From Limnanthes douglasii subsp. nivea (taxonomy: Eukaryota; Streptophyta; Magnoliopsida; Brassicales; Limnanthaceae): 64,000 nucleotides of DNA. Positions 1 to 11,289 of the stretch are shown here, in pieces. Both the position numbers and the translations under genes were made by a program. The stretch lies in contig JAUPFV010000002.1 in the NCBI GenBank assembly GCA_036936605.1, positions 249,323,305 through 249,387,304 of the forward strand, read 5' to 3'. The stretch's first letter is position 1. The number at the start of each line of letters is the position of its first letter. The notes under the pieces were generated by a model, which was not told the DNA's origin, did no database searches, and was given only the letters and a program-made list of their open reading frames with translations.

Positions 1-1340
1 CAGACATTTGAAGCATCTAGGTATCTTGTCTTCCACTTATTCCTTTTGACATATAGTTGTGTGTTCCATGAGGAAGGCTATATATTAATAATACTTTAGA
101 TACCGCTTTTTACTAAATAACATTAAAAAAACTACCGAGTAAAAGAGCAACACGTGTAACTACTTTTCCAGGTTTATTTTCGTGAAAATGTTTTATTGAA
201 TTCATCAACTTGTCACAGATTGATTCAGTCCAATCTTAGTTATTTATTATGTCTAGGTCATATACGTAATGTACCATTGTAGATGCTAGTACATTTTCAG
301 ATGTAGCGAAAAACAAGGTTGAGTAGGCTAACATTATGAAGAGTATCATAACATCTTTTATTGTATGTTTTGTAGGTTTTTTTGCTGCTTTATTTATAGC
401 ATCCTATAACATACAAAATCATTAGTTAATATATAAATAATAGATGATAAAAAATTGGAAACTGTAATAGATGTTAAACCATGGAAACTATGATAGTTGC
501 AGAACGATATATTTTGCGAAACCTATGAAAATATGAACTAGGTTACAAGTGGTAGATGTGGAACCTTTACATATGTTAACAAATGGAAATATTGGTAGAT
601 GTGATACCTATGCTAATGTGAAACAAGGCTACATTGATTGACGTGAAATTTATGAAAATATGAAACCAACGTAAAATGTTAGATGCAAAACCTATGCAAA
701 TGTTAAACTAAGGCAAAAATGGTAGATGAGAAACCTATGAAAATGTGAAACCATGGTAAAAGTGTTAGATGAGAAACCTATGAAAATATGAAACTTATGG
801 CAAAGAGAAACCAGTGCAATAATGTAAGAAAAATTGTAATTGCATACATTTATCATTATATTTGTGATTGATCTTACTCGGTTTTCATCAACTTTTCTTA
901 ACGTGTCATTAGAAAAGTATGTCTTGGTTATCCAGGATTGTTTTTTTTTCTAATTCTAAATATATTGGTTCAAAGTGTTTGTCTTGTAGTGGCATATGAT
1001 GGTTTCTATATTTTAAACCAAATAGTATCTTGACATCATTGGTTGTAAGGCGTAGAAAGTTTTCCCCCAGTTTGAAAGCTTCATTTTAATCACCATACTT
1101 CTTTATTATATCTTCAATCAATTCCTAATTCTTTTTGTAAGGTGTCTTCCTTTTTCTAAGATCATATGCTTCCTTCAAGATGGAATAAAATGGTGTTTTT
1201 CGTTTATGTGGTATGGCCTTACTTTTGTCTCTTTTATTTTTTTTATCAATTCAAAGAGGCTTGACCTAAAGAAACAAGTTTTTGGAGCTATTTTCCTGTA
1301 AAATCAATAAAATAAGAAAATATATCAGCCATGATAGATG
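1..1340 (-). pseudogene. decayed transposon accessory gene (DUF1985/PMD-like N-terminal region), copy 1
   Basis: No intact frame, but the minus strand reads as protein over two stretches. At about 1340-840 it gives phrases such as FKLGENFLRLTTNDVKILFG and MPLQDKHFEPIYLELEKKT. At about 430-1 it gives ATSENVLASTMVHYVYDLD followed by SICDKLMNSIKHF. The pattern 'F.LG...L..T..DV...GL' followed later by 'YV.DLD..N.YDW' is typical of plant transposon proteins of the DUF1985/Ulp1/PMD kind; this family placement is from memory. The two stretches are separated by repeat sequence (480-830), which looks like a repeat-filled intron. A diverged second copy of the 1-440 part lies at 13386-13860. Stops and frameshifts make it non-functional. 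It is cut by the window edge. Confidence 0.4.
481..830 (+). repeat. GATAGATG-type degenerate repeat, block 1 (GATAGATGTGAAACC variant)
   Basis: About ten irregular units of 30-40 bp built on 'gtagatgtgaaacctatg' and 'aaatatgaaacca'. This variant ends in GAAACC where blocks further right mostly have GAGAC. It separates two coding-like stretches of the minus-strand relic, so it may fill an old intron. Confidence 0.6.
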
Positions 1341-1369
1341 AAAAATCATTAGAAGTAGGATAAGTGATA

Positions 1370-1710
1370 AATATGAAACATATGCAAATATGAAACCATT
1401 AGAAAATTGATAGATGTGAAACCTTTGAAATGTTAAACCATGGGAGAATTTGATAGATGTGATACTTATACTACTGTGTAACCAAGAGAAAGTAATAGAT
1501 GTGAAACCTATACAAAACTGTAATCATGGCAAATATGATAGCAGCGAAACCTATACAAATGTAACAAAATTTTGGAATTGCATATGCTCAAAATAGGCTA
1601 AATACGATGGATGTTAAGTGGAAGATTTTAAACCTCACCAACTATGACAGATGCCAAATAGTAGATGTTAAACCAGAACATTGTAGATTATGCGAAACAA
1701 TAGCATAATT
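1370..1710 (+). repeat. GATAGATG-type degenerate repeat, block 2
   Basis: Same variant as at 481-830: units like 'gatagatgtgaaacct' and 'aaatatgaaacca' at irregular spacing. It ends just left of the TRIM inserted at 1733, whose target site (GCATG) lies in the repeat's right flank. Confidence 0.6.
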
Positions 1711-1732
1711 ATTTTGCAGTAACAATAGCATG

Positions 1733-1980
1733 TGTTAGGGTGGCGACCAAAGTCCCACATCCCACATCGGTTAAACATGGGAAGGATCAACGGTATATAA
1801 GTAAGAACATACCTCAACTAGTATGAGGCATTTTGGTAGTGGACCAAATGCAAAACCGTGAGGGCCTTCGGGTGCCAAAGCGGACATTATCATACTAGTG
1901 TTGAGATCGGTTGTGTTCTTACTTATATACGGAGGCGGAATATGCGGAACCCCATATTCACAACACCCATATTCCCAACA
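1733..1980 (+). repeat. 5' LTR of TRIM
   Basis: 248 bp, TG...CA ends. It holds the start 'ACCAAAGTCCCACATC' and a TATA-like 'gtatataagtaag' (about 1792), the likely promoter. It is followed two bases later by the primer-binding site. Confidence 0.9.
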
Positions 1981-1982
1981 CG

Positions 1983-1994
1983 TGGTATCAGAGC
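1983..1994 (+). other. primer-binding site (initiator Met-tRNA) of TRIM
   Basis: TGGTATCAGAGC, the classic plant tRNA-iMet complement, two bases after the 5' LTR. Confidence 0.9.
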
Positions 1995-2354
1995 GTCAGG
2001 CCCAGACGGAACGCGATGGTGGTAATATTCTCGGAGGTCGAACATGATGAACCAGTAGTCATGCTCAAGGTGAATGATATACTCTATACATCCTAGTTCG
2101 GAGCGTCCATGACTCATCAAGCGGTGGTACTTGATTGGAGTGGATAGTGGAGCTAGAGTGTCCATGACTCATCAAGCGGTGGTACTTGATTGAAGTGGAT
2201 AGTGGAGCTAAGGAACAAGCGCATGATGGTCGAGTGAGTAGATAGATCCGCTGTAAAAAGCTCTATTGCTCAGATGGAGCAATCTCTGATTAGAGTGAGC
2301 GGATGAAAGTCAATTGAGAGGAGGCTAAGTGGTACTTTGTTCGAGAGGAGGATT

Positions 2355-2602
2355 TGTTAGGATGGCGACCAAAGTCCCACATCCCACATCGGTTAAACAT
2401 GGGAAAGATCAGTGGTATATAAGTAAGAACATACCTCAACTAGTATGAGGCCTTTTGGTAGTGGACCAAATGCAAAACCGTGAGGGCCTTCGGGTGCCAA
2501 AGCGGACAATATCATACTAGTATTGAGATCGGTTGTGTTCTTACTTATATACGGAGGCGGAATATGCGGACCCCTAATTCACAACACCGCATATTCCCAA
2601 CA
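2355..2602 (+). repeat. 3' LTR of TRIM
   Basis: 248 bp direct repeat of 1733-1980, about 95% identical by eye, preceded by a purine-rich tract at 2343-2352 and followed by the GCATG target duplication. Confidence 0.9.
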
Positions 2603-2607
2603 GCATG

Positions 2608-4085
2608 GCTATTTGAAAATTATTATGTAGGGTTGTTATGGAGTAATTATGAGCGTCTCGTATATATCTTTAGCGAGACACGAGTAAGAAGTTTAATTGA
2701 CTGAAAAAAGAATTAAACGAAAAAGACAATGAAGTGAGGGTATACTAAAAAAATAACTAACTGAATAAATAATGTAAAACTGATATAAATAAATAATATT
2801 ATCACTATCTTAACTGAAAAACTCAAAAACATCTTTCAATGAAATCATAGGTTTTTGAAAACCAGTAAAATCGAATTGTATTTTCGAAAAGAAAAATGAT
2901 TGGAAGTAGATTTTCTTACTGTTTTTAGCATAGATTTTGTTCTAGAGTGGTTCAAAGGTTTATCTGGAAGTGAACGGAGAGAAAATTGGAGTCAAATATT
3001 TGATTGTAGCAGTTGGTATATGTCGAAGAAGATTGAATAAGGGGGGATGTAGGAGAGATGGAGAGACTGTGGTTAGTTATTTATGTTAGGGATAAATTTG
3101 GAAGAAATTTAGTCAAATATTTTGGACATTTATCTGTAACATGTTTTGTTATAGTAAGTCTCCCTTAAAACAATACTAATCAATGTCAAAAAGAGAATTA
3201 TTCTCCATTTATTATCATTTTTATCATTTATTCCTAGAACAAATCCATTTAACTTTCTTATTTATTATTTATATCCGACTATTTTTATTTTTATTCGACT
3301 ATTTTTATAATAAATTAAATACCTTTAATAAATTATACAAAAACTTAATAATTTTGAGATAAGGGTTTTTTTCTAAAACCTAATGATTTTTTACAATTAT
3401 ATTTTTCTATGTATATAATCAATGTAGGTAATGTGATGATTCGTCTTCCGTTTAAATTTGAGTGTTTTTGTTATTTTTCGATCTATTTCTTCGTATATTT
3501 TGATTTCTTTATCCATTTTCAGATAATGTTTTTGTTAATATAGACTTGATTTCATATTATCACTCAATTTGCAGGTTTCCGTGAATATAAGTTTTGAATT
3601 CTGCTTTTATTCGATTTTCAGTGCTTTTACTCTGTAAAATGTATATATAAACATTTTCAGTTTGGTTTTATGGTTTTATGGTTTTAGGTTTGTTTTATTC
3701 AATTTTATCATTTTTATTTAAATATAAGGCTTGAAACCTATATATTAGGTCAGCTTCACGATAAAGATGAAGTTCAAAACTTATGTTTTTAATCGTCTCA
3801 CATTTCTCATCTCGTACTTGCGAGACGAGAGACAACATATGACTTGTTATAATAGTTAAGTGATGTGCTTGTTAATGCTTACATACTAGACTTTTGTATT
3901 TTTCAATGATAGATTTGAGACTGGCGCAACTTTTTATTTTTAAATGATAGATGCAAGACTTTGTTAATTCTCATATGAGAGAATTTCTTTTCTTTTATGA
4001 TAGACATGAAACTATTGTTATTTTTTCAATGCTAGATTCGAGATACGTATTTATTTTCATTTTTTGAATTGTAAAATACATGTAC
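2608..4085. other. AT-rich stretch, no gene recognised
   Basis: Very AT-rich, without a frame longer than the TRIM-overlapping one that ends near 2704. It may include the 5' end of the MULE that follows. No terminal inverted repeat could be fixed. Confidence 0.4.
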
Positions 4086-4873
4086 ACGATGTCTAGAATT
4101 CGACTATGTATTTTTAAACTAAATGGTGAACTTTAAATTCATGATCTTGGATTGTTTAAAGAGTTTGAGGATATTCTTAATTCTGTTTTAAGTAAATACA
4201 GTGTGATGGTTCGGGGTAAATTCAGATTAAGATACTTTGCAGTGACCTCAAGAATATTATATTAGGTTTTGATGGTGATTTAGTATATTTGCTATCAATT
4301 GTTAATATTATGGGAGTTTTAAGTGTTACTATTAATACATAAATTGTTGTTGTTGACAAAATGTTATTTGATGTTTGAAATCAAAATGTTAATTGTGGAG
4401 AAAGTAGTTATGGCATGAATGTTATTGGTTATAAGAACAAACAATTTGCTACTGTTGGTTGGGATTAATGAAATTAGTGGTGTTTGCCAAGTTTTTTAAG
4501 ACGGTGCAATAGGTTTAAGATTAACTATTAGAAATTTTTCTTTACATGAAGGTTTTATTTTCAAATATTTGCATAATACTAAATGAAAATAATTGTTCAT
4601 TGCGAGAAAAAAGATTCAAAGTGTTGTCCTTAGAGACTGTATACAAAAATTAGTAAGTTTACTGGTTTTATGGTTGTTAAGAAGTATGTCCAACCTCACA
4701 CTTGTGAGACTGATTTTTACAAAGAAATTAGAAAGTAGAGATGCAATGGGCCATCCGCAGGTTAGGATTAGGTCGACCCACTTGGGCCTATTTTTTTTCA
4801 CTTGAGCCTAAATCCAGCCCGAACCATGCTAGGCCTAACATTTTCAAACACGAACCTGTCCATTGATCTCCAC

Positions 4874-5533
4874 TATGGGTGAGATTCGGTCGGTTCGGTC
4901 GGTTTTTCTATAAATTTTTAAACCAAACCGAAATAATTTGGTTTGTACATTATTAAACTGATTTAATGGAAAAAATCAGTTTTTTCGGTTTGAATATCGG
5001 TGCGATTATAATAAAAAATATTAAATTATTTTTGTAAATTGATATAAAAAATATTAATTCTTAATTTAATATCAGTTTTTTTCGGTTTCGGTCCGGTTTT
5101 TCGGTTTGAATGTCGGTGCGATTATAATAAAAAATATTAAATTATTTTTTTAAATAGATATAAAAAATATTAATTCTTAATTTAAATAAGACAAAATATA
5201 ATAATAATATAATTAAAGTTTTATTAAGTAAAATAAAAGTGCAACCCCTAAGGCTCGAACTAAGGATGGGGAGGGTAAAGGATCATAAAGCCTTTCTCTA
5301 TGACCACTGGGCCAGAAGTACCTATCATAGCAAATTTATATATTATGTTATGTATCGGTCGGTTCGGTTTATTTCGGTTTTTAAATCGGATAAACAAAAA
5401 ACCGACCAAAATTAATTTTGTTTTAAAAATTAAAACCGAACTCGAAATTTAATTTTAAAAAATCGTCCAAACCGATCCATTTCGGTTGGGTTCGGCCGGT
5501 CGGTTCGGTTTTTTCTGTTTTTGCTCACCCCTA
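4874..5533. mobile_element. hAT-type MITE with 8 bp target duplication
   Basis: A 660 bp element with a perfect 8 bp direct repeat ATCTCCAC on both sides (4866-4873 and 5534-5541). It starts TATGGGTGAG and ends CTCACCCCTA, so the tips are inverted repeats with one mismatch. Subterminal parts are dense in CGGTTCGG/CCGAAC motifs. A ~115 bp segment with 'cggtgcgattataataaaaa' is tandemly duplicated at about 4990-5190. The 8 bp duplication and TAGGG(G)TGAG-like tips fit the hAT superfamily. There is no coding capacity. Confidence 0.8.
5240..5330 (-). other. tRNA-like pol III promoter motifs inside the MITE
   Basis: On the minus strand, TGGCCCAGTGGT (about 5305-5316) matches the A-box consensus TRGYNNARNNGG. 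AGTTCGAGCC further on (about 5250-5260) resembles the B-box GGTTCGANNCC with one change. Between them there is no convincing tRNA cloverleaf. It may be a captured tRNA or SINE head, or chance. Confidence 0.35.
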
Positions 5534-6329
5534 ATCTCCACGGGCCACTCCGGCCCGACCCGCGGATATTAATTTTAATTTCTTTTAAATATATTATATT
5601 ATTTTTATATATATTATTTTTATTTTGTATATATTTTATTTTATTTTTATATATTTTTTATTATTTTAAGGTCGGACCGAGTCAAGTGAATCAAAAACCC
5701 AAATTTGACTCAACACGCTTGCGGGTTATAATTGCTAAACCCGTACCTGGTCTGATCTATGTTCAGGCCAGACAAAGCCTGGTCGGGTCATCAGGTCGGA
5801 CAAAACCCTCATTGTGATCCATAGTAGAAAGTATTTATCATCATATTTGATTTCAAATGAGATACGTGATTCTATTATGACCAACGTTGGTGTTACAACT
5901 ACAACCGTAAAATCATTTGTAAAAAATGACTATTGTTTAGACATCTCGTATCGTCTTTCATGGATTGATTTGGAAAAAGCTAAGATTGTTGTTTATAGCT
6001 ATAGTTCTATTTCATATAAACTACTTATCAATTATTTCAAAGCATTGAAGATTCTTGATAGTAGCAGTGACTACTTACTAGAGTATACTTCATAAACCAA
6101 TGTCTTCAAGTGTTTTTTCATAACATTTGATTCTTGAATACATAATTTTCGTTATCTTCGTCTAGTTTTATTTATTGATGGAACTTTTTTTACGGCAAAA
6201 TATAAAATGGTATTTATTGTTATCTGCTATAGTTAAAGATGGTAACAATGTGAGTTTTGTTATTTACAGTTTTTAATTGTAAAACATGTTATTTTCTTAC
6301 GAGAGATGCAAAATACGAGATAAAATATA

Positions 6330-6620
6330 TGATATATGTGAGACAATGCATAACCAATATGATGAATGTGAGACTGGTCATAACTATTACAGTAGATGCG
6401 AGTTTAGTCTTAACCAATATAACCAATATGATAGATGTGGGACTAGAACCAATACGGTAGATACATGACTGTGTATAACCAATATGATAGGTGCGAGACC
6501 GTGTATAACCAATATGATAAATGCGAGACTATGCATAAAAATATGATAGATGTGAGACTAGACATAACTAATAGGATGTGAGACACCCCATATGATAGAT
6601 GTGAGGCTAATAACACGTGA
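6330..6620 (+). repeat. GATAGATG repeat, block in MULE intron
   Basis: Units of ~31-33 bp such as 'ataaccaatatgatagatg' plus 'cgagactgtg', seven to nine copies. It falls between two transposase-coding segments and is preceded by an in-frame stop at 6093, so it appears to sit in a former intron (acceptor-like 'tttttacag' at about 6663-6671). Confidence 0.65.
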
Positions 6621-7754
6621 AATGCAATAATAACAGTGTGATTTATATTATATTTTTAATAACTTTTTACAGGTATCTTTCATGTTGTATATGGTATTGT
6701 TGGGGATAAGATTTTGAAAATTAGTTATGATTTTAGAGATGTCGAAGCCCCATTTGTTGGATTGTCAAATAATATTTATTAGCGATCGTCATATGTATTG
6801 TTAGTGTTGTTACTGCTTTGTTTCCAGATTGTTAGCATACATATTGTATTTTTTATCTTATAAATATTTGAAGTATTCTTTAAGTGATACATCCACATCA
6901 TTTAAGAATAAGATGATGTACATGTTTAAAATATGTGCTTATGTAGCGACTTAGAACCTATCAATTCAATATACGAACGAATTTATTAAATAATGAGGTC
7001 ATAAAGTTATTGGCTTTTGCAAGAATTTACCATCGAACAAATATGATTGCCCAATTGAGTCTTTCAATAATTAGATCAAACAATATAGTAGTATACCTAT
7101 ATTGGAATTAGTTGACAAGATTATATTATTACTTATGAGTCAAATTCAAGATGTTGTACTCGAGCTGAACGTTAGACTAATGATTCATATCATTAATTTA
7201 TAAAGAAGTTTAAAGTCAATATGGAAAAATATCGTCCGTGGATAATTTATTCGTCTACATGTGTTTTACATGTAGTTTTTTGTGATCATGTTATGGTAGT
7301 TGATCTTAGTAGACCTAAATATTCTTGTGGTGTGTGGTAACAATAATGTTTTCATATTTTCATGTTTTGGATGCCATAATTTATATTGATAAAAATCTTA
7401 TGAAATATGTTAATCTGTGTTATTTCATAATCTCTTATAAGGCAACATATACATATGTCATGCCCGTTATTATTACTTTTAGTCAAGAATTTACCTTAAC
7501 AAATTCTTCTGATATATGCTTCCTTCAATTTTGAGAAGGAGAGTTGGTAGACCTAAGAAGAAACATATTTCATCTAGAGGAGAAATAAGTACGTCAAAGA
7601 TAAAGTGTATTTGTTGATCGAAATTCGCTCATAATAGATGATCATGTCTAGAGGTGATCAATATAATTTTGATACTTTTAGTTATTAAGGTTATTGTAAT
7701 TTGATGTTTTTTATTTATGTTAGTGTTTTTCATAATTTTTGTATTATTTTTGGA

Positions 7755-8115
7755 AATGTGAAACCAGCAAAGTTGTGAGACAAGGCATAACCAACTGCGT
7801 GCTCAATTTAATACAAGGCATAACCATCTGCATGATATATGCGGGATAAGTACAAAGGTGGTGATAGTTTTGATACATGTTTATAACAACTCAATGAGGT
7901 GATAGATGCGAGACCAATATATAGTTCACTCTAGCAGACCAATTCCTAACCATGTACACGAGATGGTGATAGATGCAACACCAATTCATAATAACCTCAT
8001 ATGAGATGATATATATGAGACCATTATACAATAATTCATTGTAGATGACCAATTTATAACCAAGTACATGGGTGGTGATGAATGGGAGACCATCACGTAC
8101 CACATTGATGTGAGA
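7755..8115 (+). repeat. GATAGATG repeat, block 3' of MULE
   Basis: Degenerate units 'ggtgatagatgcgagacc' with 'aattcataa.aacc' between, about ten copies, less regular than the block at 6330. Confidence 0.55.
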
Positions 8116-8259
8116 TATTTTATAATTAATCAAATAAATAATTTATATTCAAGAACCTTACATTCTGAATTCCATATAGTAAACTATTTGAACATAGAAA
8201 ATAAAAAATAATTTGAAAGTAGAAATTAAAAAACAATTCAAAATTTAAATAAACATAAA

Positions 8260-8800
8260 AAAAATAAGCTGATCTAAGAACATGGCTTAGAACATCGAGA
8301 CTTTACACTTCGACATTGTGCCATCTGTCTCTTTATCGAGGAGTTTAATTATTCAGCATTTTCATCTTAACTAGTTCCTGATAGTTTTTTGTTGCGAGAA
8401 TTCTTAGCGGGTGTTGAGGTGGATATGATGTTGGAGTATTCTTGGAAGATCGAGTTTTGCCTCTGTGACCTGGGTTTTGTTGGAATGAATTTTGTCAAAC
8501 GTCATACTAAACCTGGCTAATATCATATAAATCCTAGATAATTTCAGACTGAGCATAATCAAGATAGGTCCCTCGCATAATTTCAGGAATATTTGGGTCT
8601 TCACCGCTATCAATTAGCCATAATTCATCTAAAAATGGCTTATAAGTGGGGTTAGTTTCATGGGAGGATTTTTCAGAGTGGGTTGGTTGTTCGACCGTTA
8701 GGGTTTATGTGAAGTTGGATAGAGATAGAGTAAACAAATAAAAAAACTATTGAAACTATATGGTAAAAATAAGCACCATATAGTTAGTAAGAGATGCTTT
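8260..8800 (-). other. possible coding relic, unassigned
   Basis: Less AT-rich than the flanking repeats. On the minus strand short phrases can be read (for example DPNIPEIMREGPILIMLSLK and TSTPAKNSRNKKLSG) but there is no recognised domain. It lies between two GATAGATG blocks, as the other relics here do. Confidence 0.25.
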
Positions 8801-9000
8801 AAGAGGTGATAGATGTGATGCCACTATATACTTAAATGTATAAGACCAATTCATAAATGAACAATTCATAATAACCTCATATGAGGGAATAGATATGAGA
8901 CCAGTATATGAGTGTTGATATATACGAGATCAGTTTATGGGTGGTGTAGATGCAAGACATGTTCATGGGTTAAGATAGATGCGAGACTTGTATATAATTT
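8800..9000 (+). repeat. GATAGATG repeat block
   Basis: 'ggtgatagatgtgatgcc', 'ggaatagatatgagacc', 'gtgttgatatatacgagatc', 'agatagatgcgagactt': four to five diverged copies. Confidence 0.5.
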
Positions 9001-9479
9001 ATTGAATCGTGTAGATTCACAACAAAATACATCATTAGGTAACATTAAAACATATATAAAACTCTGATTGTGTTAACATCATCAAGGATCATTTCAACAA
9101 ACATACAACTCTGATTGTGTTTACAACATTAACCCACTATACCTAAGGATTTACATCATTAACAAACGCTACATAATGATTTTACATGAATCTATTAGTG
9201 TTTTTACCATTAATAAACAATTAAAACATATATGTTTTCCTTAATGTTGCAATAACGTAAGGTTTATTTATTCCAAGTCTACCCATTTTAATATAATCTT
9301 TAGCGTAGTCGCAAACCATTACGCCACAATTTAAGTGTTCATCTTTTTTGTTGAGGGATTTTTCTTGGACATTATTAATTTATATTTAGATTTCTAGATA
9401 TAATATTATTTCTCTTGAGGTATTTAATCTGTAGTTTATACGTTTAATCAATATAAAAACTCACAAATATATGTGATAT

Positions 9480-9680
9480 ATTACATTACATGAGAGATAC
9501 GGGATAAAACATCACATACGTGATAATAAATGATAAGATGGATGCGGGATAATACATTACATGCAAGACGTCGTATAACCAACGTTATGTGAAACCATGT
9601 AAAACCAACTTTATGATAAATACGAGACAAAAAAAAATCAGACCATGTATAAACAAACACATGCAAGAAAAAATTATGCG
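9480..9680 (+). repeat. GATAGATG repeat block
   Basis: Units 'catgagagatacgggat', 'gatggatgcgggat' and 'gataaatacgagac', each preceded by a short variable spacer. The minus-strand frame over 9481-9666 is made of this repeat and is not a gene. Confidence 0.5.
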
Positions 9681-10539
9681 AGACATCTTCATCACCAAAC
9701 CTACTATAAAATTCTAACTATTTAACATTTACAAATGTTTCTACTATTTTTTGTGTTTAATCTAAATTTTTTTTCCATTCGGTGCCAATGAGTTCAAATT
9801 TACTATATTTTATGATTGATGTTTATTTCCAATACAATATCCAATTTTATGTAGTGGTCCTTTTGTGAGAGGTGGAACAAAGATGCAACCTTCTTTGTGG
9901 CCTCATAATTCATTGTCAACAAAAGTTGTAATATCTTGTTTGTCGTATATCATGTGCTACATTGAAATAATACTTTTTAGAAACTTTTTTTGCTTATTAA
10001 TTCATATATAATTTTAAAACTATATGATTATTGTCATTACACGTCTATATAGGACTTTTGCTGGAATAACTTCATTTATCCTTCCTTGAAAACCAGCATT
10101 CGGTACTTTAAAATATTTTTGTGAAATGTACCAATATATATAACCGCCAATAACTTATGTGATGCCAAAAGTGGAACTAGCAGTAAGTAAATTGCAGAAT
10201 GGGAAACCATACATACAAATATATTCTAAATAAACTTTACTTTTAGTCGATCTCTTCTTGAATTAATATTTTCATCATATTAGTAACAAAAATAAGACAT
10301 GCTAAGTTTGAAACTGACCATATTGTCGGATCTTGTTGTTTTTCTCTTTTTGAATAAGTTCCAATCTATAGTAGTAATCGAGTTCAATTACTTATGTTAA
10401 TGGGTTTCAAATGACCATTATGTTCTCTTGATTGTAAAGTTAATTGGTTTATGGACTATAACTTGAGTATGATCCAAAAATAATGAAAATAAAGTCCTTT
10501 CTTCTATTTTTTTTATGAAAAATGCAGAACTAGTATATT

Positions 10540-10770
10540 AGTAAATGCAATGAAATTGAAATATGATGGATACGAAACATAATAGTAGATAAAAGATCTG
10601 AGATATAGCAGAACTTGAGATATGTGAGACATAACATTAGATGGGAGATGAGAGAAAAGATTATTCGTGAGAGGCCAGACAAATATGATTCATGCGAGGT
10701 CAGGTAAAGATAATACATACAAGGGCAGACAAGATGATACATGTGAGGCCAAACAATGATAAACCATGCA
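10540..10770 (+). repeat. GATAGATG repeat block
   Basis: Diverged units ('atatgatggatacgaaaca', 'aatacatacaagggcagac', 'gatacatgtgaggcc'). A minus-strand frame at 10530-10742 is an artefact of it. Confidence 0.45.
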
Positions 10771-11019
10771 ATATAGTATATGATGATTAATAAGAAACCC
10801 TAGATGGTGACAAATGAGATCAAATATGACTCACTTATTTTTATTTTTGATATTTTTATATCCGGATCTTCTTCTCCTTCATACTAGAATTTAATTCATC
10901 ATTTTCTTCTCATTTTTGATGAATATGAGTCTCATTTTTCAGGACTTGGTGTACAGTGGCAAGTTCATGTAAAATAATCTGTATATTAGTAATTCAAGAC
11001 CAAAAATAACAATTTTGTG

Positions 11020-11220
11020 AAACAAAAAAATGTGAGACATTTATAAGTGTAAGAAAATATAAAAATATAGGATAATATCACACGAGACAATATCATGCGA
11101 GACTAGAATCACAAACTTTATACGAGAATATATCATGAGAGACCATTTCATGAGAGAAAATATTATGCAGGATCAAACATTACAAATTTTGTGGGAGCCA
11201 AAATATTACAAGATACATAT
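11020..11220 (+). repeat. GATAGATG-related repeat block (short GAGAC units)
   Basis: Short units around 'tatcatgcgagac', 'catgagagaccatttca' and 'tatgcaggatca', about 20-25 bp apart; a more decayed version of the family. Confidence 0.4.
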
Positions 11221-11289
11221 GTCCAAAAGATACAAATAAATACATATGTTCAAAAAATTACACCAATACAAGGTTTATAAATTATTTTA

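Larger units (their letters stand above)
1733..2602 (+). mobile_element. intact TRIM (terminal-repeat retrotransposon in miniature)
   Basis: A complete 870 bp miniature LTR retrotransposon. Two 248 bp direct repeats (1733-1980 and 2355-2602) both begin TGTTAGG and end CCCAACA. The element is flanked by a perfect 5 bp target duplication, GCATG at 1728-1732 and 2603-2607. A primer-binding site TGGTATCAGAGC, complementary to the 3' end of initiator Met-tRNA, lies at 1983-1994. A purine tract gagaggaggat ends just before the 3' LTR. The internal region (~374 bp) has no coding capacity for gag or pol. It holds a ~55 bp tandem duplication at about 2104-2213 starting 'tccatgactcatcaagcgg'. The LTRs differ at roughly a dozen positions. 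Mobilisation must have been in trans. A rearranged relative lies at 51700-52400. Confidence 0.92.
4738..5824. mobile_element. outer MITE-like insertion in the MULE gene, itself carrying a second MITE
   Basis: The MULE reading frame is interrupted here and resumes after it. The direct repeat TAGAAAGTA flanks the insert at 4729-4737 and 5825-5833 (9 bp, as for MULE or hAT-type insertions). Ends are rich in 'gggcc', 'cggcccg' and 'gggtcgggtcatcagg'; possible short imperfect terminal inverted repeats are gatgcaatggg and the complement of cctcattgtgatc. Open frames inside are chance. The exact class is uncertain. Confidence 0.55.
4090..7660 (+). pseudogene. Mutator-like (MULE) transposase relic, split by nested MITEs and a repeat-filled intron
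   Basis: The pieces read in order as a MuDR-type transposase. About 4100-4270 gives LFKEFEDILNSVLSKYSV and FRLRYFAVTSR (N-terminal region). About 4590-4737 gives CPxRLYTKISKFTGFMVVKK and QPHTCETDFYKE, and after the insertion 5825-6095 gives RDSIMTNVGVTTTTVKSFVK and WIDLEKAKIVVYSYSS. After a repeat block come FHVVYGIVGDK and ISDRH (6670-6790), YDCPIESFNN.IKQYSSIP then LELVDKIILLLMSQIQ (about 7045-7150), and a SWIM-like end (VVDLSRPKYSCGVW, then KNLMKYVNLCYFIISYKATY, about 7295-7470). The tail VGRPKKKHISSRGE (about 7540-7590) is typical of MULE C-termini. The segment order is that of MULE transposases. Many stops and frameshifts make it dead. The transposase removes and inserts MULE DNA in intact elements. 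Confidence 0.75.

Noticed and set aside
5240..5330. Functional tRNA gene
   Set aside because: A/B-box-like motifs only; no cloverleaf with acceptor stem pairing.
5521..5817. 98-codon plus-strand frame
   Set aside because: Runs through MITE terminal sequence and AT-rich DNA; no domain.
5814..6095. Ulp1-like protease (phrase WIDLEKAKIVVYSYSS)
   Set aside because: Joined to the segment left of the MITE insertion it reads as the MULE transposase N-terminal part; the Ulp1 resemblance is superficial.
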